Part shown: in pieces, positions 34,363 to 42,751 of the stretch | Position numbering within the stretch: position 1 is the stretch's first letter | Layout of the letters: the number at the start of each line of letters is the position of its first letter | Source of the DNA: CAVRXQ01 sp963725215 | GTDB taxonomy: Bacteria > Actinomycetota > Acidimicrobiia > Acidimicrobiales > Bog-793 | DNA length: 64,000 nucleotides | Assembly (NCBI GenBank): GCA_963725215.1 | Contig: CAVRXQ010000006.1 | Location: 1 to 64,000, forward strand | Direction: 5' to 3' | The notes under the pieces: model-generated | Databases searched by the model: none | What the model saw: only the letters and a program-made list of their open reading frames with translations | Told to the model about the DNA's origin: nothing | Position numbers and translations under genes: made by a program

Positions 34363-35438
34363 CGGCGCCACGCGCCGATCTGCTGGAGCTCACCGCCGAG
34401 CTCGTCGACACCCCCTCTGTGAGCGGCAACGAGGCGGCGATCGCCTCGTTCGTCGAGCAAGCGCTGATCGGTGTCGAGGGGATCGAGACGACCCGCCTGG
34501 CTGACAACGTCGTCGCCCGCACGCACCTTGGACGGCCAAGTCGAATCGTCCTCGCCGGACACCTCGACACGGTTCCCGCGGCGGGAAACGACCACGCGCG
34601 CATCGAGGGCGACCGATGCCGGGGCGTCGGAAGCGCCGACATGAAGGGTGGCGTCGCAGTGGCGCTCGAGCTCGCTCGGCAAGTCGCGAATCCGCGCGTC
34701 GACGTGACCTTCGTCTTCTACGCCTGCGAGGAGACCGGGCGGGCGAACTCCGGGCTCGCTGCCCTCGACGAGGCTCACCCCGAACTGCTGCTCGCCGACG
34801 CGGCGATCCTCCTCGAGCCGACGGCGGCCGTCGTCGAGGCGGGCTGCCAGGGCGTGATGCGCCTCGCCCTGCGGACCCAGGGCAGGCGGGCGCACGTCGC
34901 GCGGCCGTGGACGGGGACGAACGCGATCCACCGACTGGCGAAAGCCCTCGATCGCGTCGCTTCATTCGAAGAGCGACGCCCGGTCCTCGACGGCTGTGAG
35001 TACCGAGAGTCGCTCCAGGCGGTGAGCGTCGAAGGGGGAGTTGCGGGAAACGTCGTGCCGGACCTCGCTCTCGCGCACCTGAGCTATCGATTCGCGCCGG
35101 ACAGAGACACTCCGAGCGCGTTCGCGGCTGTCGAAGAGCTCATCGGCCCGGTCCTCGACGCGTCGATCGGCGACGCGCTCGACATCGAAGAGGTCGACAT
35201 TGCCGCCCCACCTTCCCTCGATCACCCGCTGCTCGCCGAGCTCGTCGAGAAGTCCGGCGCCGCTCCGCGGGCCAAACTCGGCTGGACCGACGTCGCGCAC
35301 TTCTCAGAGCGCGGGATCCCGGCGGCGAATTTCGGTCCCGGGGATCCTGAGCTCGCGCACCGCCCCGACGAGTTCGTGACGAGGGACGACTTGGAACAGA
35401 CGTTCGCGACGTTGTTGTCGTTGATCCAAGCGGACTGA
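34359..35438 (+). CDS. dapE: Succinyl-diaminopimelate desuccinylase
   Basis: 359 residues, M20 dimetallo-peptidase. Removes succinate from N-succinyl-LL-DAP. Metal motifs: AGHLDTVP, GSADMKGG, and EETGRANSG with the catalytic Glu; the small dimerisation domain follows (QGRRAHVARPW). The GTG start overlaps dapD, which fixes the substrate better than sequence alone. With dapD and dapF it completes the later succinylase branch; the aminotransferase (DapC) is not in view. Confidence 0.92.
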   Translation: MTAPRADLLELTAELVDTPSVSGNEAAIASFVEQALIGVEGIETTRLADNVVARTHLGRPSRIVLAGHLDTVPAAGNDHARIEGDRCRGVGSADMKGGVAVALELARQVANPRVDVTFVFYACEETGRANSGLAALDEAHPELLLADAAILLEPTAAVVEAGCQGVMRLALRTQGRRAHVARPWTGTNAIHRLAKALDRVASFEERRPVLDGCEYRESLQAVSVEGGVAGNVVPDLALAHLSYRFAPDRDTPSAFAAVEELIGPVLDASIGDALDIEEVDIAAPPSLDHPLLAELVEKSGAAPRAKLGWTDVAHFSERGIPAANFGPGDPELAHRPDEFVTRDDLEQTFATLLSLIQAD

Positions 35439-35447
35439 CCTTTCGGG

Positions 35448-35463
35448 CCGGCGTGCTCGCCGG
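35448..35463 (+). terminator. GC-rich hairpin after dapE
   Basis: CCGGCG (35448-35453) and CGCCGG (35458-35463) form a perfect stem with a TGCT tetraloop, 10 bases past the dapE stop. No T-run follows, as is common for actinobacterial terminators. Confidence 0.45.
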
Positions 35464-35591
35464 TCGGTACGATCTGGTCGGCGCGCCGGGAAGCCTGGTC
35501 GGCACCGAATTGGAGGCCGACCGTATGCGCCGTGTTCGACTTGATCGACGCAATCTGAGCGCGCCCCCCGCGGCGCGGTCGCGGCACCCTC

Positions 35592-36590
35592 GTGATGACG
35601 TCATCCGCGGCGGTCTTCCTCGTCGGGGCGGCGTTCAGCCTCGCGACGAGTTGGCTGCTCGTCTCGCGCATCGAACGGATCAGCAGGCGCTTCGGGGTAT
35701 CCGAAGCGATCCTCGGCTTGATCGCGGCGCTGGCCGCCGACGCCCCGGAAATCACCTCGGCGGTGAGCGCCCTCGTCCACCGGCAGCACGCGATCGGCGC
35801 CGGCGTCGTGCTCGGGTCGAACGTGTTCAACCTGGCCGCGTTGTTGGGGGTCGGGGCGCTCGTCGCGGGGAGCATCGAGCTGCACTGGCGCGTCGTCCTG
35901 CTCACCGGCGTGGTCTGCGTGTGGACGGCGGTGGTCTGCCTGGCGGTCGTGCTCGGCGCGTTCCCTCCAGATGTCGGGATCGTCCTCGCCGTGCTCGTGA
36001 TCGTGCCGTACGTGGCGTTGAGCGCGACCCATGGAAGGATGCCGCGTCGATTCCCGCTCGCGACGGCAACGAAGCGGTGGTTCGTCGACGCGATCCGCGA
36101 AGAGGAATCCGAGCTGCATAGGGCGATCCCTCCGACGAGGGCCAACCGTTTCGACTTTGCGGTCGGCGCCGCCGCACTCGTCGCCGTCGTCGTGGCGAGC
36201 GCGGCGATGGAACGCGCCGGCGCCTCCCTCGGCGGTCATTTCCATGTGCCGGGCATCGTCGTCGGGGGAATCGTCCTCGCCGCGGTGACGAGCGTCCCGA
36301 ACGCGGTCGCTGGCGTCTACCTCGCCCGGAGAAAGCGCGGCGCCGCCACGCTGAGCACGACGTTCAACTCGAACGCGTTGAACGTCACGGCGGGATTCCT
36401 CGTGCCTGCCGCGATCTTGGGGATCGGCGAAACGGGCGGCCAGGTGACGCTCGTCGCCGCGTGGTACGTCGCGATGTCGCTTTTGCTCGTGGTCGTGGCG
36501 TTCGTGCGGGCGGGTTTCAACCGCCTTGTTGGCGCGGTGATCGTCGCGAGCTACCTCGCGTACCTCGGCGTTGTCCTTGCGACGAGCTGA
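35592..36590 (+). CDS. Sodium/calcium exchanger-family cation antiporter
   Basis: 332 residues with about ten membrane helices in two inverted halves. Each half has an alpha-repeat: AALAADAPEITSAVSALVH plus VLGSNVFNL in the first, and VLAAVTSVPNAVAGVYLA plus TFNSNALNV in the second. These are the ion-binding motifs of CaCA exchangers. The second repeat has Ser/Asn in place of the usual acidic residue, so the ion stoichiometry may differ. Start GTG at 35592 or ATG at 35595. It stands alone and converges on lexA. Confidence 0.83.
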   Translation: MMTSSAAVFLVGAAFSLATSWLLVSRIERISRRFGVSEAILGLIAALAADAPEITSAVSALVHRQHAIGAGVVLGSNVFNLAALLGVGALVAGSIELHWRVVLLTGVVCVWTAVVCLAVVLGAFPPDVGIVLAVLVIVPYVALSATHGRMPRRFPLATATKRWFVDAIREEESELHRAIPPTRANRFDFAVGAAALVAVVVASAAMERAGASLGGHFHVPGIVVGGIVLAAVTSVPNAVAGVYLARRKRGAATLSTTFNSNALNVTAGFLVPAAILGIGETGGQVTLVAAWYVAMSLLLVVVAFVRAGFNRLVGAVIVASYLAYLGVVLATS

Positions 36591-36605
36591 GGCGAGCGGT
36601 CGAGA

Positions 36606-37241
36606 TCAGTCGAGCCGACGGAGGACCGTGACGACTTTGCCGTAGATCGTTACCTCGCCGGGCGCGAGCTCGATCTCGTCGAAGTCGGGGTTCGCGGCGA
36701 CAAGGACGACCTTTCCGCGGCGGCGTCGGAACGTCTTCACCGTCGCCTCGTCGTCGCCGATTCCCGCGACGACGATGTCTCCCGGTTCGGCCTCTGGCTG
36801 TCGGCGGACGACGACGAGGTCGTTATCGAAGATGCCGGCGTTCAGCATCGAATCCCCGCGCACCCGCAGCATGAACAGCTCCCCGGGACCGGTGAGGTCC
36901 TCGGGGACGGGGAGCACCTCTTCGACGTTCTCCTCGGCGAGCACCCCGGTGCCCGCGGCGACGTTGCCGACCAACGGGACGTGCGCGACGGGTCGGACCC
37001 CGATCGCGGCTCCCGAGGAGGGCTCGAAAGAGACGACGATCGCCCGGGGCTTCGTCGGGTCGCGGCGCAAGAACCCGTGGCGCTGGAGGATCTGGAGATG
37101 GGTGTGGACGGTCGACGATGACGTGAGCCCGACGGCCTCGCCGATCTCACGCACCGACGGGGGATAGCCCCGCTCGCGGACCTGGCGTTCGATGAATTCG
37201 AGGATCTGGCGCCGCTTCCCCGAAAGCTGCGTCTCGGCCAC
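36606..37241 (-). CDS. lexA: SOS repressor LexA
   Basis: 211 residues from the GTG at 37241 (AGGGGG six bases upstream); GTG at 37277 would add 12 residues. N-terminal winged helix (about 7-70) with GYPPSVREIGEAVGL. Autocleavage occurs between A96 and G97 in AAGTG, with Ser131 (GDSM) and Lys169 as the catalytic dyad. RecA-stimulated self-cleavage derepresses SOS genes. The divergent region at 37303-37394 carries several LexA boxes, so it should regulate itself and the LysM gene. Confidence 0.95.
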   Translation of the reverse strand: MAETQLSGKRRQILEFIERQVRERGYPPSVREIGEAVGLTSSSTVHTHLQILQRHGFLRRDPTKPRAIVVSFEPSSGAAIGVRPVAHVPLVGNVAAGTGVLAEENVEEVLPVPEDLTGPGELFMLRVRGDSMLNAGIFDNDLVVVRRQPEAEPGDIVVAGIGDDEATVKTFRRRRGKVVLVAANPDFDEIELAPGEVTIYGKVVTVLRRLD

Positions 37242-37302
37242 GGCATACCCCCTGTTCGGCGTCGTGGGTCGGGCCACCGTACAGCGGTGAGATACCCGGA
37301 TG

Positions 37303-37331
37303 CAAACATCCGTTCGTGGAACACCCGTTCG
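37303..37331 (+). promoter_or_regulatory. Two LexA-box-like sites on the lexA side
   Basis: CAAACATCCGTTCG (37303-37316) and GGAACACCCGTTCG (37318-37331) match the actinobacterial SOS box CGAACrnryGTTyG with two mismatches each and lie 62-90 bases upstream of the lexA start. They are spaced 15 bases apart, and the pair covers the probable lexA promoter. Confidence 0.65.
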
Positions 37332-37339
37332 ATGAATCG

Positions 37340-37369
37340 TTGACAGCGAACAGACGTTCGTGGAACGAT
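37340..37369 (+). promoter_or_regulatory. Promoter of the LysM gene with a perfect LexA box in its spacer
   Basis: A perfect -35 TTGACA (37340-37345) is followed after 18 bases by AACGAT (37364-37369) as a -10. The spacer contains CGAACAGACGTTCG (37347-37360), an exact match to CGAACrnryGTTyG. LexA binding here would block RNA polymerase directly. A weaker fourth box, CGAACACGTGTACG, lies at 37381-37394. Confidence 0.75.
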
Positions 37370-37423
37370 GCCACGAGAAGCGAACACGTGTACGAGGGGG
37401 CGGACACCGCCGGGGAGGTCCAG

Positions 37424-37843
37424 ATGGCCGCAGTGCCGAGCACGATCGGGCGTTCGGAAAGGCGCGCCCCGGTTGTCACGCGCGACCGGCTCCGCCTAGT
37501 CACGAGGGCCGACGAGACGTTCGGGCACCGAATCGACGATCGACGCGCCGCCGTCAGGCGGCGGGCGTTGGCACGGCGCCGCCTCACAACCCTCGCCGCC
37601 GTTGGCGGACTCGTCGGTCTGTGGTTCGGGACCGGCGCGCTTGCGTCGACGCAGAACGTCGCGGCGAAGCCCGCGCTGACGGTGGCTGCGGGGTCCGTGT
37701 ACGTCGTGCGGGTCGGCGATTCCGTCGCCTCGATCGCCAAGGCGGTTGCACCTCGAAGAGACGTCTCGATCGTTGTCCGCGAACTAGAGCGGGAACTCCA
37801 CGATCGCTCGCTTCGGCCGGGGATGGTGCTGCGGGTCCCCTGA
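37424..37843 (+). CDS. SOS-controlled LysM-domain membrane protein
   Basis: 139 residues. Basic N-terminus, one transmembrane helix (about 52-75), and a C-terminal LysM peptidoglycan-binding module (YVVRVGDSVASIAKAVAP, then LRPGMVLRVP). The ATG at 37424 has GGGAGG five bases upstream. Position and build match Rv2719c of M. tuberculosis, divergent from lexA and beside nrdR, which is induced by DNA damage and inhibits division. I infer the same role: delaying division during SOS. Confidence 0.8.
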   Translation: MAAVPSTIGRSERRAPVVTRDRLRLVTRADETFGHRIDDRRAAVRRRALARRRLTTLAAVGGLVGLWFGTGALASTQNVAAKPALTVAAGSVYVVRVGDSVASIAKAVAPRRDVSIVVRELERELHDRSLRPGMVLRVP

Positions 37844-37943
37844 TCGCGAGCGTCGGCTTCGGAGGCGGACGCGAATCGAGAAGTACTGTCCGATGGGTGG
37901 TGCCGAATCCGTCAGTTCGACCAAGCTTTCCCGTCGGTCGCTG

Positions 37944-38438
37944 ATGCGCTGTCCGAACTGTTCGGTCTCGGACGATCACGTCGTCGACTCTCGCGAGGTC
38001 GACCATTCCCAGGCCGTCCGTCGGCGCCGGGAATGTCGGAACTGCGGCTATCGATTCACCACCTTCGAGCGCCTCGCCGAAGCGGTCGTGTTCGTCGTGA
38101 AGCGGTCGGGCGAGCAAGAGCCGTTCCAACTTGACAAGGTTGTCGCAGGCGTGCGGGCCGCGACGAAAAATCGCCCCGTCGACGATGATCAGATCATGGC
38201 GGTGGCGAAAGCCGTCGAGGACCACATCCGTGCGCTCGGAACTTCGGTGAGCACCGAACAGATCGGGGTGTCGGTGCTCGACCAATTGAAAGAACTCGAC
38301 GAGGTGGCCTACATCCGCTTCGCGAGCGTGTACAAGGGATTCGAGAACCTGAGCGACTTCGAGCGCGAAGCAGGACTGCTGACCAAATCGACGGCGCCGA
38401 AGCGCCACACGCAGCACGCGGATCAACGTGCCGATTGA
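37944..38438 (+). CDS. nrdR: Transcriptional repressor NrdR
   Basis: 164 residues. The zinc ribbon has C3xxC6 and C31xxC34, followed by FTTFER and the ATP-cone (VVKRSGEQEPFQLDKVV) that senses ATP/dATP. It represses ribonucleotide reductase genes, which are not in view. Its position after the LysM gene matches mycobacteria. The ATG at 37944 gives the canonical MRCPNC start. Overlaps the next gene by 11 bases. Confidence 0.95.
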   Translation: MRCPNCSVSDDHVVDSREVDHSQAVRRRRECRNCGYRFTTFERLAEAVVFVVKRSGEQEPFQLDKVVAGVRAATKNRPVDDDQIMAVAKAVEDHIRALGTSVSTEQIGVSVLDQLKELDEVAYIRFASVYKGFENLSDFEREAGLLTKSTAPKRHTQHADQRAD

Positions 38439-39138
38439 GCTTCTTCGACTCGTTCCGAGGCGCGCGATGGCGATCTACGCGCATCCCGACGACGCAGACG
38501 TCGCTTGCGCCGGGACGCTCGCTCGATGGCACGACGCGGCGAGCGCCGTAGAGCTCGTTGTCTGCGCGCGCGGCGACAAGGGGACGCGTGATCCGAGCGC
38601 CAGGACCAAAGAGCTCGTCGCGCGGCGCGCTCAGGAGATCGCCCGGGCGTCCGAAATCGTGGGTATCGGGCGAGTGCATCAGCTCGGACGAAGCGACGGC
38701 GAGTTCGACAACGACCTGTCGTTGCGAGCGGAGATCGTCGCACTGATCCGGGTGTTCCAGCCGGAGGTCCTCATCTGTCCCGATCCGCTCGCCGTCTTCT
38801 TCGGGTCGCACTACTACAACCATCGCGACCACCGAGTCGTCGGTTTCGCGGCGCTGGACTCGGCTTCTCCGGCTGCGTCGTCACCCCGTTACTTTCCGGA
38901 TGCCGGCAACCCGCATGCCGTCGAGTACGCGTTGTTGTCAGGGACCCTCGAGCCGGACACCGCGGTCGACATCACCTCCACCATCGGACGAAAGACGGAC
39001 GCGGTGGCGTGCCACGCGAGTCAGCTGGAAGACCGGGACGCGATCGGCCCCGTGATCGAAGATCGGGCGGCGGAAGCCGGTGCCGCCGTCGGCGTCGCGT
39101 TCGCAGAGTCGTTCCGTCGCGTCTTCCTCGCGAACTGA
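38428..39138 (+). CDS. PIG-L/LmbE-family N-acetylglucosaminyl deacetylase
   Basis: 236 residues. The zinc motif AHPDD is at 18-22, with a later HYYNHRDH zinc/catalytic segment. Family members deacetylate GlcNAc-containing substrates (MshB for mycothiol, Mca for mycothiol conjugates). The length and lack of long insertions do not decide between them. GTG start inside the end of nrdR. Confidence 0.83.
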   Translation: MPIELLRLVPRRAMAIYAHPDDADVACAGTLARWHDAASAVELVVCARGDKGTRDPSARTKELVARRAQEIARASEIVGIGRVHQLGRSDGEFDNDLSLRAEIVALIRVFQPEVLICPDPLAVFFGSHYYNHRDHRVVGFAALDSASPAASSPRYFPDAGNPHAVEYALLSGTLEPDTAVDITSTIGRKTDAVACHASQLEDRDAIGPVIEDRAAEAGAAVGVAFAESFRRVFLAN

Positions 39139-39145
39139 CCCAGCC

Positions 39146-40450
39146 GTGGCTGAAAACTTGGGGCTCGGGTCATCGCAAATCGAGCGCCAGTTCGCAATCG
39201 ACATCTTGCATCTCGACATGGACTCGTTCTTCGCGGCGGTCGAAGTGCTCGCAGATGCCTCGCTCGAGGGACGGCCGGTCGTCGTGGGCGGGACTGGTCC
39301 GCGCGCCGTCGTGGCGTCGGCGTCGTATCCAGCGAGGGTGTTCGGGATCCGATCGGCGATGCCGATGGGCCAGGCACGCCGGCTCTGCCCCGACCTCGTC
39401 GTCGTGCGGCCACGACATTCCGCGTACTCCGAGGTCGCCGAGCAGCTCTTGACGATCTGTCGCGCCGTCACCCCGTTCGTCGAGCCGCTCTCGCTCGACG
39501 AAGCCTTCTTGGACGTCTCCGGCGCGCACCAACTCTTCGGCGCGAGCGAGGCGATCGCGTGGACGCTCCACGACCGTGTGAAAGAAGAGCTTTCGCTTTC
39601 CTGCGCGATCGGCGTCGCGCGGACCAAGCTCGTCGCGAAGCTCGCCTCGAAGGCCGCCAAGCCCAAGGTGCGATTCGGTCGTGTCGAGCCGGGCGAGACC
39701 GTGAAGATCGTCGCACCCCGTGACGAGCTCGCTTTCTTGCACGCGCATCTGGTGCGTGCGCTCCCGGGCGTCGGTCCGAAGACCGCCGAGCGACTCCAAC
39801 GCATGGGCGTGACGACGGTCGACGACCTGAGCATCGTCGGACGGGCTCGCCTCGTCTCGGCGTTCGGTACCTCGCTCGGCGAACACCTCGACGACCTGGC
39901 CTCCGGCCGCGACGAGCGACCGGTGACGCCCGACAGGGAGCTGAAGTCGATCGGTCATGAGGAGACTTTCGATGTCGACGACTTCGACCAGCACTCACTC
40001 GAGCGCAAGGTGCGTGATTTCGCCGCCTCCGTCGCCGGCGACTGCCGCACCCGAGGCGTCGCCGTCCGTACCGTCTCGGTGAAGGCGCGCTTTGGCGACT
40101 TCGAGACGATCGTCCGGTCGAGGACCGAGCGACGACCCGTCTCGTCGGCCTCGGAGATCTCGGCGATTGCGACGACGCTCCTCGCCTCCATTGACATCGG
40201 CCGAGGAGTCCGGCTGCTCGGCGTGAGCGTTTCGAACCTCTTGGACGCCTCGACGCCGGTAGCCCAGCTCGGGCTGTTCGACGACGCGGAAGGCTCCGGT
40301 CCGAATGCCGAGCGAGCGCACGCGTCGCGACTGGACTCGGCCGAAGGCGTCACCGCAGAGATCCAGCGGCGTTTCGGCCGCGGCGCGATCGGGCCGGCAA
40401 ACTCGATCGGCCCGAAAAGACGGGACGCGCGCAAAAAGGACCGCCGCTGA
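39146..40450 (+). CDS. dinB: DNA polymerase IV (DinB)
   Basis: 434 residues, Y-family translesion polymerase. The active site has D24 in LDMDSFFAAVE and D118-E119 in SLDEAFLD. The helix-hairpin-helix (LPGVGPKTAERL) and little-finger domains are intact. QLGLF near the C-terminus fits the beta-clamp-binding motif. GTG at 39146, seven bases after the deacetylase. It lies close to lexA, but I see no LexA box before it. Confidence 0.93.
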   Translation: MAENLGLGSSQIERQFAIDILHLDMDSFFAAVEVLADASLEGRPVVVGGTGPRAVVASASYPARVFGIRSAMPMGQARRLCPDLVVVRPRHSAYSEVAEQLLTICRAVTPFVEPLSLDEAFLDVSGAHQLFGASEAIAWTLHDRVKEELSLSCAIGVARTKLVAKLASKAAKPKVRFGRVEPGETVKIVAPRDELAFLHAHLVRALPGVGPKTAERLQRMGVTTVDDLSIVGRARLVSAFGTSLGEHLDDLASGRDERPVTPDRELKSIGHEETFDVDDFDQHSLERKVRDFAASVAGDCRTRGVAVRTVSVKARFGDFETIVRSRTERRPVSSASEISAIATTLLASIDIGRGVRLLGVSVSNLLDASTPVAQLGLFDDAEGSGPNAERAHASRLDSAEGVTAEIQRRFGRGAIGPANSIGPKRRDARKKDRR

Positions 40451-40588
40451 GGAGCGCGTTTCGTTGTTGGTCTTCTCGGACACGCGCGACAATGACGCGT
40501 ACCGCCCGGGCGGAGATGGGGATTAGCGTTCGATTCACGAAACCCGTCGCAGCCTGGGCGGGTGTTGGGGGCGGAGCCGGGAGGATCA

Positions 40589-40960
40589 GTGCCGCTTTCC
40601 GAAGAAGAGCAGCGGATTCTCCATGAGATGGAGCAGAAGCTCTACGAGCACGACCCCGGGTTCCGCGGCCGGGTCGAGTCGCGGGCTCGGCATTCGATCG
40701 CCGGGCGACCGATGCGCTGGTCCGTTCTCATGTTCCTCATCGGCTTCGCCGTGTTGCTCGTCGCGTTCAGATCCTCGATCGTCATCGGGACCTTCGGATT
40801 CCTCGTGATGTTGTTCGCGGCGCTGATGTTCGAGCGCTCGGCGCGCCAGTCCTTCGGGCGTCAAGAAAGCGCCCGCCGCCCGGGGCGGCCGAGCGGTTTT
40901 GGCGAGGAGTTCGCGCTGATCGGTCGGAGGTTGCGCTCGCGATTCGGTCGCGATCGCTGA
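40589..40960 (+). CDS. DUF3040-family membrane protein
   Basis: 123 residues. The start GTG-CCG-CTT gives the classic DUF3040 opening PLSEEEQRILHEMEQ, preceded by GGGAGGA. An amphipathic N-terminal helix is followed by two transmembrane helices (about 45-64 and 67-86) and a basic tail. DUF3040 genes lie near dinB in many actinobacteria; the function is unknown. Confidence 0.85.
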   Translation: MPLSEEEQRILHEMEQKLYEHDPGFRGRVESRARHSIAGRPMRWSVLMFLIGFAVLLVAFRSSIVIGTFGFLVMLFAALMFERSARQSFGRQESARRPGRPSGFGEEFALIGRRLRSRFGRDR

Positions 40961-40988
40961 TCAGCACCTCTTTTTCCAGCTGAAAAGC

Positions 40989-41258
40989 GTGATCGCGCTC
41001 GTGCGCGCCGTGTTGTCAGTCGTGGTGCGCCAGCCGAACCTGTTGCCGATCGCGCTGGTCGTGGGGCGCGGGCTTGTGCCGACGAAATGGTGGCGGCGTT
41101 GGCCGCCGGTCCCGTTCCCCGATAGAGGATGGATCGCATTTCGCCTCGAAACCGCGTACGGCGACCCGAATGCACGCCCGTCGGTCGAAGACGTGAAGGG
41201 CTACCTCGAATGGGCGCGCGAGATGCGTTCTTTGCGCCGCGCGAGTCGCCTGCGCTGA
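40989..41258 (+). CDS. Conserved actinobacterial hypothetical protein
   Basis: 89 residues, GTG start. Hydrophobic and basic N-terminal half (VVVRQPNLLPIALVVGRGLVP), then WWRRWPPVPFPDRGWIAFRL and a helix with YLEWAREMR. I have seen this pattern as a short conserved actinobacterial protein without known function. Possibly membrane-associated. Confidence 0.65.
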   Translation: MIALVRAVLSVVVRQPNLLPIALVVGRGLVPTKWWRRWPPVPFPDRGWIAFRLETAYGDPNARPSVEDVKGYLEWAREMRSLRRASRLR

Positions 41259-41325
41259 AGGACGACGCGATATCCTCGCCGGAGATGACGGAGGGCGGAA
41301 GTCCCGGGCGGCGATCGGACCTGTC

Positions 41326-41841
41326 GTGAACGGCCGGTCTTTGGTGCTCAACGCGACCTTCGAACCGCTTTGCGTCGTGCCCTCGCGTCGGGCGCTGATC
41401 CTCGTGATCAACGAGAAGGCCGAGTTGATCCACGAGACCGGGCGGCTGTACCGCTCGGAAAAGGTGGCATTCTCCGAGCCTTCGGTGATCCGACTCGCGC
41501 ACTTCATCCACGTCCCGCATCAGACCCGCATCGCGATCTCGCGCCGGTCGGTCTTCGCCCGTGACGGGCACCGCTGCCAATACTGCGGAAGCCAGGCGGA
41601 GAACATCGACCACGTGCGCCCGAAGAGCCGTGGCGGAAAGCACATCTGGGAGAACGTCGTCGCGGCGTGCCGGCGGTGCAATTCGCTGAAAGAGGATCGT
41701 CTCTTGGCAGAGACGTCGCTCAGCCTGCGTCGCGCTCCGAGAGCGCCCCGCTCGCGGGTGTGGCTGCTCGCCGCGAGCGGTGAATTCCGCGACGAATGGG
41801 AGCAGTACGTGACTCCGTCGCTCGGTCGCGCCGCGGTCTGA
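41326..41841 (+). CDS. HNH endonuclease-domain protein
   Basis: 171 residues. The N-terminal ~70 residues (LVLNATFEPLCVV type) are those of the widespread actinobacterial single-copy HNH protein. The HNH module has zinc pairs C84xxC87 and C115xxC118 around DH (95-96) and N110. Members are thought to be housekeeping nucleases; the substrate is unknown. The 3' end overlaps the next gene's assigned start. Confidence 0.85.
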   Translation: MNGRSLVLNATFEPLCVVPSRRALILVINEKAELIHETGRLYRSEKVAFSEPSVIRLAHFIHVPHQTRIAISRRSVFARDGHRCQYCGSQAENIDHVRPKSRGGKHIWENVVAACRRCNSLKEDRLLAETSLSLRRAPRAPRSRVWLLAASGEFRDEWEQYVTPSLGRAAV

Positions 41842-42554
41842 CCGCTCCTTCGTCGAAAGCGGACGCGCCGATCTGGCACGGCGGGTGGAGCGTCATCGAG
41901 CGCGTCGGCACGCCTGAAGAGCTCGTCACCGATCAGCCCGAACCCGCTGATCGGCGCCTGGCGTGCATTTGTCTACCGACGAGTGGAGCCGTGGTCCTCG
42001 GTAGCACGCAGCGTCCAGACGAGATCGACGTCGCGCGACGTCGCCGAGCGGGCTACGAGCTGTCGAAGCGCCGAAGCGGGGGAGGCGCGGTCGTCGTCGC
42101 GCCGGGGGCGCAGGCCTGGGTCGATCTCTTCGTGCCCCGCGACGACCCGTTGTTCGAGACAGATGTATCTCGCGCCGCGCATTTCGTCGCAGATCTGTGG
42201 GTTGAAGTCCTCACCTCGAGCGCGTCGGTGGTGCCGGTGATCGAGCCGATTCGGGCCCTCTCGGCGACTCGCTGGTCGCGGAGCGTCTGTTTCTCCGGGC
42301 TCGGTCCAGGCGAGGTGACGGTGGCGGAAAAAAAGGTCGTCGGAGTCTCCCAGCGACGTGATCGGCGCGGCGCGTGGTTCTTCACGATGGCGCTGTATGA
42401 AAACCGCCAACACGTGCTCGCCGAGTTGTTGGTGCTCGAAGAGCCCGAGCGCGACGCGTTGCGCGCCGAGCTCTCGTTGCACGTGGGCTCGCTCGATGAA
42501 GCGACTGGGGTTCTCGAGGATGGTCTCCTACGTGCGCTGATCGGAGCGGATTAG
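41796..42554 (+). CDS. Lipoate-protein ligase A/BPL-like acyltransferase
   Basis: 252 residues from the first canonical ATG, which overlaps the HNH gene by 46 bases; the domain starts only around residue 27 (IWHGGWS), so the real start may be later. RRSGGGAVVVAPG is the LplA/LipB/BPL nucleotide-carboxylate loop, and KKVVGVSQRRDRRG matches the LplA-type Lys region. It probably attaches lipoate or octanoate to a carrier. The target is not in view. Confidence 0.7.
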   Translation: MGAVRDSVARSRRGLTAPSSKADAPIWHGGWSVIERVGTPEELVTDQPEPADRRLACICLPTSGAVVLGSTQRPDEIDVARRRRAGYELSKRRSGGGAVVVAPGAQAWVDLFVPRDDPLFETDVSRAAHFVADLWVEVLTSSASVVPVIEPIRALSATRWSRSVCFSGLGPGEVTVAEKKVVGVSQRRDRRGAWFFTMALYENRQHVLAELLVLEEPERDALRAELSLHVGSLDEATGVLEDGLLRALIGAD

Positions 42555-42751
42555 CGGGCGAAGACGTGCCAGCCGAGCCACATCCATCCGACCGAGACGA
42601 CGATTCGGCCGACAACTGTCCGGGTCGCCAGTCGTGCGACCGTTCCGGCCGGCGCCACGGGTCGGTGTGTCGTGTGCGCGAGGACCTCGAGTCCGATCGC
42701 GATCGCGGCGAGGACGACCCAAATCGCGATCGTCACTTCGCGCACCGTCAT
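42551..42751 (-). CDS. Small membrane protein, paralogue of the next gene's C-terminal half (DUF6186-like)
   Basis: 66 residues, two hydrophobic helices separated by a polar segment (LAHTTHRPVAPAG), ending WMWLGWHVFAR. It resembles short actinobacterial membrane proteins of the DUF6186 type (from memory). It aligns by eye with the C-terminal ~60 residues of the upstream 129-residue protein, and its ATG overlaps that gene's stop (ATGA). Function unknown. Confidence 0.6.
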   Translation of the reverse strand: MTVREVTIAIWVVLAAIAIGLEVLAHTTHRPVAPAGTVARLATRTVVGRIVVSVGWMWLGWHVFAR

